From contig VAZL01000270.1 in NCBI GenBank assembly GCA_005883445.1, positions 1 to 5,872 on the forward strand: a DNA stretch of 5,872 nt, given 5' to 3'. Each line of letters begins with the position of its first letter. The first letter of the stretch is position 1. This document shows, one piece after another, positions 5,386 to 5,872 of the stretch. The notes below the pieces were generated by a model. It had not been told where the DNA came from. It saw only the letters and a list, made by a program, of their open reading frames with translations, and did not search any database. Source of the DNA: Alphaproteobacteria bacterium (GTDB lineage: Bacteria > Pseudomonadota > Alphaproteobacteria > Rhizobiales > Xanthobacteraceae). Both the position numbers and the translations under genes were made by a program.

Positions 5386-5872
5386 TGGACGCGCTGCCGG
5401 AATTTGCGCTCGTGCGCGCGGCGACGCTCGACGACGTGATCCGCGCGCGCGCCAACCATCCCGCAAGCTCGCTGCTCGGCGGCGGCACCGACCTCGTGGT
5501 CAATATCCGCCGCGGCATCGTCGCCCCGCCGGTGCTCATCGACGTCAACCACGTCGAAGAGCTGCGCGCGATCCGCGCCGACGCGCGTTCGCTCGAGATC
5601 GGCGCCGCGGTCAAGCTCGCCGAACTCGCCGCGCATCCCGACGTGACGCGGCACTATCCGGTGGTGGCGCAGGCCGCCGCCTTCGTCGCCGGCCCCACCC
5701 ATCGCAACATGGGAACGGTCGGCGGCAATCTGTGCCTCGATACGCGCTGCCTGTTCTATAACCAGAGCGAGTGGTGGCGCGCCGCCAACCACCATTGCCT
5801 CAAGACCACGGGCGACGTCTGTCACGTGGCGCCGAAAAGCCGCGGCGTCTGCTTCGCCACCTTCAGCGGCGA
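5385..5872 (+). CDS. hbaD: 4-hydroxybenzoyl-CoA reductase, beta subunit (FAD, [4Fe-4S]), partial
   Basis: The first 162 residues are present and the gene runs off the right edge; about half is missing, judging by the usual length of just over 320. It belongs to the FAD-binding subunits of molybdenum hydroxylases: LLGGGTDLVVNIRRG (30-44) and AGPTHRNMGTVGGNL (102-116) contact FAD. The distinguishing part follows: C122, C138, C146 and C156 in DTRCLFYNQSEWWR, HHCLK, DVCHV and GVCFATF. This is the inserted loop that binds an extra [4Fe-4S] cluster in Thauera HcrB (remembered ligands C122, C138, C146, C155). It brings electrons from ferredoxin-like donors to FAD. ATG 5385 is chosen because MDALPEFALVRAATLDDVI aligns with family N-termini; the ribosome binding site is weak (GGA nine bases upstream). 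An in-frame ATG at 5343 lies within the repeat. Confidence 0.92.
   Translation, partial: MDALPEFALVRAATLDDVIRARANHPASSLLGGGTDLVVNIRRGIVAPPVLIDVNHVEELRAIRADARSLEIGAAVKLAELAAHPDVTRHYPVVAQAAAFVAGPTHRNMGTVGGNLCLDTRCLFYNQSEWWRAANHHCLKTTGDVCHVAPKSRGVCFATFSG

Overview
The window looks like chromosomal DNA from a GC-rich alphaproteobacterium of the Bradyrhizobium/Rhodopseudomonas/Xanthobacteraceae kind. Three things suggest this: the codon use, an Omp25-like small porin of the type abundant in those genera, and GC-rich palindromic elements in the spacers that resemble their intergenic repeats. The assignment is from memory of these families, not from a search.

Left part (1-1024): a short minus-strand pair. 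It holds a DUF5681-type small protein (528 to 94) and the first 21 codons of a following gene (65 to 1), each with a good Shine-Dalgarno. Upstream of them is a spacer of about 500 bp. It holds a minus-strand intrinsic terminator with no protein gene to serve, then a cluster of strong palindromes. Middle part (1025-2309): a plus-strand outer-membrane beta-barrel protein, an unrecognised 59-residue protein, and a second palindromic element.

Right part (2310-5872): the main content, a plus-strand operon for a three-subunit molybdenum enzyme of the xanthine oxidase family, in the order gamma [2Fe-2S] - alpha (molybdopterin) - beta (FAD). The closest family I recognise is 4-hydroxybenzoyl-CoA reductase (hbaBCD of Rhodopseudomonas palustris, hcrCAB of Thauera aromatica). 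This enzyme removes the para-hydroxyl from 4-hydroxybenzoyl-CoA to give benzoyl-CoA in anaerobic aromatic degradation. The beta subunit, cut by the window edge, carries the extra cysteine-rich loop that binds a [4Fe-4S] cluster and distinguishes this enzyme from ordinary xanthine oxidase relatives. Electrons would enter at the beta [4Fe-4S]/FAD, pass through the two gamma [2Fe-2S] clusters, and reach the alpha molybdenum site.

The most unusual points concern this operon. Gamma and alpha overlap by four bases, as expected for coupled genes. Alpha and beta are instead split by about 230 bp filled mostly by a large palindromic repeat with 9-bp terminal inverted repeats. Across that repeat runs a 77-codon frame that begins on the alpha stop (ATGA) and ends on the beta start (TGATG), so an unbroken chain of translation is possible through the insertion. 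The alpha gene also carries a perfect in-frame 15-bp tandem duplication, with the only two ATA codons of the gene, at a point where the Thauera protein as I recall it has no extra residues. I found no wholly new system. The repeat-split operon and the minus-strand leader terminator are the best leads.
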